From: Caryophanales bacterium UBA3835
GTDB lineage: Bacteria; Bacillota_I; Bacilli_A; RFN20; CAG-826
Assembly: GCA_002392945.1 (NCBI GenBank)
Contig: DGHZ01000033.1
Span: 1 to 7,845, forward strand
Direction of reading: 5' to 3'
DNA length: 7,845 nt
The notes under the pieces were generated by a model. The model did not search any database and was not told the DNA's origin. It was given only the letters and a program-made list of their open reading frames with translations. The position numbers were made by a program, and so were the translations under genes. Below, in pieces: positions 6,130 to 7,845 of the stretch. Position 1 is the first letter of the stretch; the number at the start of each line of letters is the position of its first letter.

Positions 6130-7845
6130 GTCTAGTGAAGAACTTATTCAAAAACACGAAGCTGAACATAAATGTTTAGATCAAAAGTTTCACTGCGAAC
6201 CTGGTAAAAAAGCCATTGTTGTTTGTGGTGGTACAGGATGTTTATCCTCTGATAGTAGAGAAATCTTAGAGAGATTCCATCATTTAATTAAAGAACATCA
6301 CTTAGAAGATAAAGTGACCGCGAATATTGTTGGTTGCTTTGGTTTCTGTTCTCAAGGTCCATTTGTCAAAGTCTTCCCAGAAGATACTTTATACACCAAA
6401 GTGAAAGTTGAAGACTGTGAAGAAATTATTGAAAAAGACATTATGGACGGCAAGGTTGTGGAAAGACTATTATTCGTTGATCCATTAACTCATCATAAAG
6501 TTGCTCAACAACATGAAATTCCATTCTATAAATTACAAAAAAGAGATATTGCCTTAAAAGGTAATGCCGAAATTAATCCTGAAGATATTAATGAAGCTTT
6601 AGGTCAAGGCGCATTCTTAGCCTTAAATAGAGCCCTTCATATGGATCCTCAAGAAGTCATCGATGAAGTATTAAAATCAGGCTTACGTGGTAGAGGGGGC
6701 GCGGGCTTCCCAACTGGTAGAAAGTGGCAATTCGCTCACGATGTGAAATGTGATGAAAAATACGTCGTTTGTAATGGGGATGAAGGTGATCCAGGAGCAT
6801 TTATGGATCGTAGTATCATCGAAGGTAACCCAATTAACGTTATTGAAGGTATGATGATTGAAGGCTACGCGATTGGTGCTCAAAACGGTTATTTCTATAT
6901 TCGTGCTGAATATCCTGTCGCTGTGGCAAGATTAAGAAACGCTATTAAACAATGTGAAGAAATGGGCTTATTAGGAGACCATATCTTAGGAACAGACTTC
7001 TCCTTCCACTGTCATATTAGACTTGGAGCAGGAGCCTTCGTTTGTGGAGAAGAAACTGCTTTACTTAACTCTATTGAAGGTAAAAGAGGCATGCCTCGTC
7101 CACGTCCACCTTTCCCAGCAGTGAAAGGTTTATGGGATAAACCATCTGTTATTAATAACGTGGAAACACTCGCTAACGTTCCTTATATCTTATTACATGG
7201 TGCTGATGCTTATGCTTCTATTGGCACTGAAAAATCTAAAGGTACTAAGGTGTTTGCTCTTGGTGGAAAAGTCAACAACGTTGGTTTAGTAGAAGTTCCT
7301 ATGGGAATTACCTTAAGACAATTAATCTTTGATATTGGTGGTGGTATCCCTAACGGTAAGAAATTTAAAGCTATTCAAACTGGTGGACCTTCTGGAGGTT
7401 GCTTAACTGAAAAAGATTTAGACACTCCAATTGATTACGATAACTTAATCGCTGCAGGTTCTATGATGGGATCTGGAGGAGCGATTGTTATGGATGAAGA
7501 TAACTGTATGGTCGACGTCGCTAAATTCTATATGACATTTATTTGCGATGAAAGTTGCGGAAAATGTTCTCCATGTAGAATTGGTACCAAACGCTGCTTA
7601 GAATTATTAACTAAGATTACTGACGGTAAAGGTACAATGGAAGATCTTGATGAACTAAAGAATTTAGCTAATGTCATTAAGAGTAACTCCTTATGTGGCT
7701 TAGGACAAACTGCTCCTAACCCAATCTTGTCAACAATGAATGCCTTCTATGATGAATATGTCGCTCATATTAAAGATAAGAAATGTCCTGCTCATGTTTG
7801 TAAGAACTTAATGCAATATAAAATTATTGAAGACCGTTGTGTTGG
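6116..7845 (+). CDS. nuoF: NuoF/HydB-type NADH-binding flavoprotein subunit (3' end outside window)
   Basis: The frame runs open from ATG 6116 (AGGAGG at 6101-6106, 9 bases before) to the window end, giving 576 complete codons. It overlaps nuoE by 14 bases, suggesting translational coupling. In order it shows: an N-terminal thioredoxin-like [2Fe-2S] domain with C37, C42, C74 and C78; the NADH/FMN-binding core with GRGGAGFPTG at 192-201, NGDEGDPGAF and GAGAFVCGEETALLNS; an SLBB-like region; the [4Fe-4S] site C481-x2-C484-x2-C487 with C527; and a CPAHVC segment leading into EDRCVG, where the usual C-terminal double [4Fe-4S] ferredoxin begins. The extra N- and C-terminal Fe-S domains distinguish HydB of bifurcating [FeFe] hydrogenases, and NADP-formate dehydrogenase relatives, from the plain complex I NuoF. 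HydB proteins are about 600-630 residues, so perhaps 20-50 residues are missing. The catalytic subunit should follow downstream. Confidence 0.95.
   Translation, partial: MVKIKSSEELIQKHEAEHKCLDQKFHCEPGKKAIVVCGGTGCLSSDSREILERFHHLIKEHHLEDKVTANIVGCFGFCSQGPFVKVFPEDTLYTKVKVEDCEEIIEKDIMDGKVVERLLFVDPLTHHKVAQQHEIPFYKLQKRDIALKGNAEINPEDINEALGQGAFLALNRALHMDPQEVIDEVLKSGLRGRGGAGFPTGRKWQFAHDVKCDEKYVVCNGDEGDPGAFMDRSIIEGNPINVIEGMMIEGYAIGAQNGYFYIRAEYPVAVARLRNAIKQCEEMGLLGDHILGTDFSFHCHIRLGAGAFVCGEETALLNSIEGKRGMPRPRPPFPAVKGLWDKPSVINNVETLANVPYILLHGADAYASIGTEKSKGTKVFALGGKVNNVGLVEVPMGITLRQLIFDIGGGIPNGKKFKAIQTGGPSGGCLTEKDLDTPIDYDNLIAAGSMMGSGGAIVMDEDNCMVDVAKFYMTFICDESCGKCSPCRIGTKRCLELLTKITDGKGTMEDLDELKNLANVIKSNSLCGLGQTAPNPILSTMNAFYDEYVAHIKDKKCPAHVCKNLMQYKIIEDRCV

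Noticed and set aside
1..7845. Use of the UGA=Trp genetic code, suggested by the Mollicutes-like AT-rich content and absence of TGA stops
   Set aside because: All 14 Trp codons I counted are TGG and no in-frame TGA occurs; the absence of TGA among six stops is expected often enough by chance.
1..7845. CRISPR arrays, tRNA or rRNA genes, insertion sequences
   Set aside because: I looked for spaced direct repeats, cloverleaf-like sequences and transposase frames and saw none.

Overview
This AT-rich window comes from an anaerobic, fermentative bacterium, most likely a low-GC Bacillota in or near the Bacilli/Mollicutes-related lineages (Erysipelotrichales, Izemoplasmatales, RF39-like). This placement is inferred from gene content and base composition; there is no marker gene to settle it. 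All 14 tryptophan codons I counted in the called genes are TGG and no in-frame TGA appears, so the UGA=Trp code of Mycoplasma is unlikely even though none of the six visible stops is TGA.

Layout. (1) 1-2336, + strand: the 3' part of a large gene fusing an alpha/beta-hydrolase-like domain to a GT4 glycosyltransferase resembling diacylglycerol glucosyltransferases. It is followed 12 bases later by a small protein with two zinc ribbons and two membrane helices. A good intrinsic terminator (2351-2383) closes this unit. (2) 2441-4899, + strand: preT-preA, the two subunits of an NADH-dependent dihydropyrimidine dehydrogenase, again closed by a terminator (4919-4946). (3) 4900-5622: an accessory island with low-GC flanks. 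It holds a lone minus-strand gene for a 100-residue basic protein of uncertain family (weakly PemK/MazF-like), an elaborate orphan hairpin with a U-tract (5069-5121), and several inverted repeats. (4) 5623-7845, + strand: the start of an operon encoding a NuoE/HydC-type [2Fe-2S] protein and a NuoF/HydB-type flavoprotein. The second gene runs off the window end just as its C-terminal ferredoxin domain begins. This pair normally belongs to an electron-bifurcating [FeFe] hydrogenase (HydABC) or a related NAD(P)-linked formate dehydrogenase; the catalytic subunit would lie downstream.

Together, the centre and right of the window concern NADH and ferredoxin balance: PreTA can spend NADH on reducing uracil or thymine, and HydBC can pass NADH and ferredoxin electrons to hydrogen. 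The left unit probably concerns membrane glycolipid or other glycoconjugate synthesis. I found no clearly new multi-gene system. The less ordinary items are the hydrolase-like/GT4 fusion with a missing nucleophile, the two inverted repeats before the hydrogenase-type operon, and the small-protein/hairpin island.
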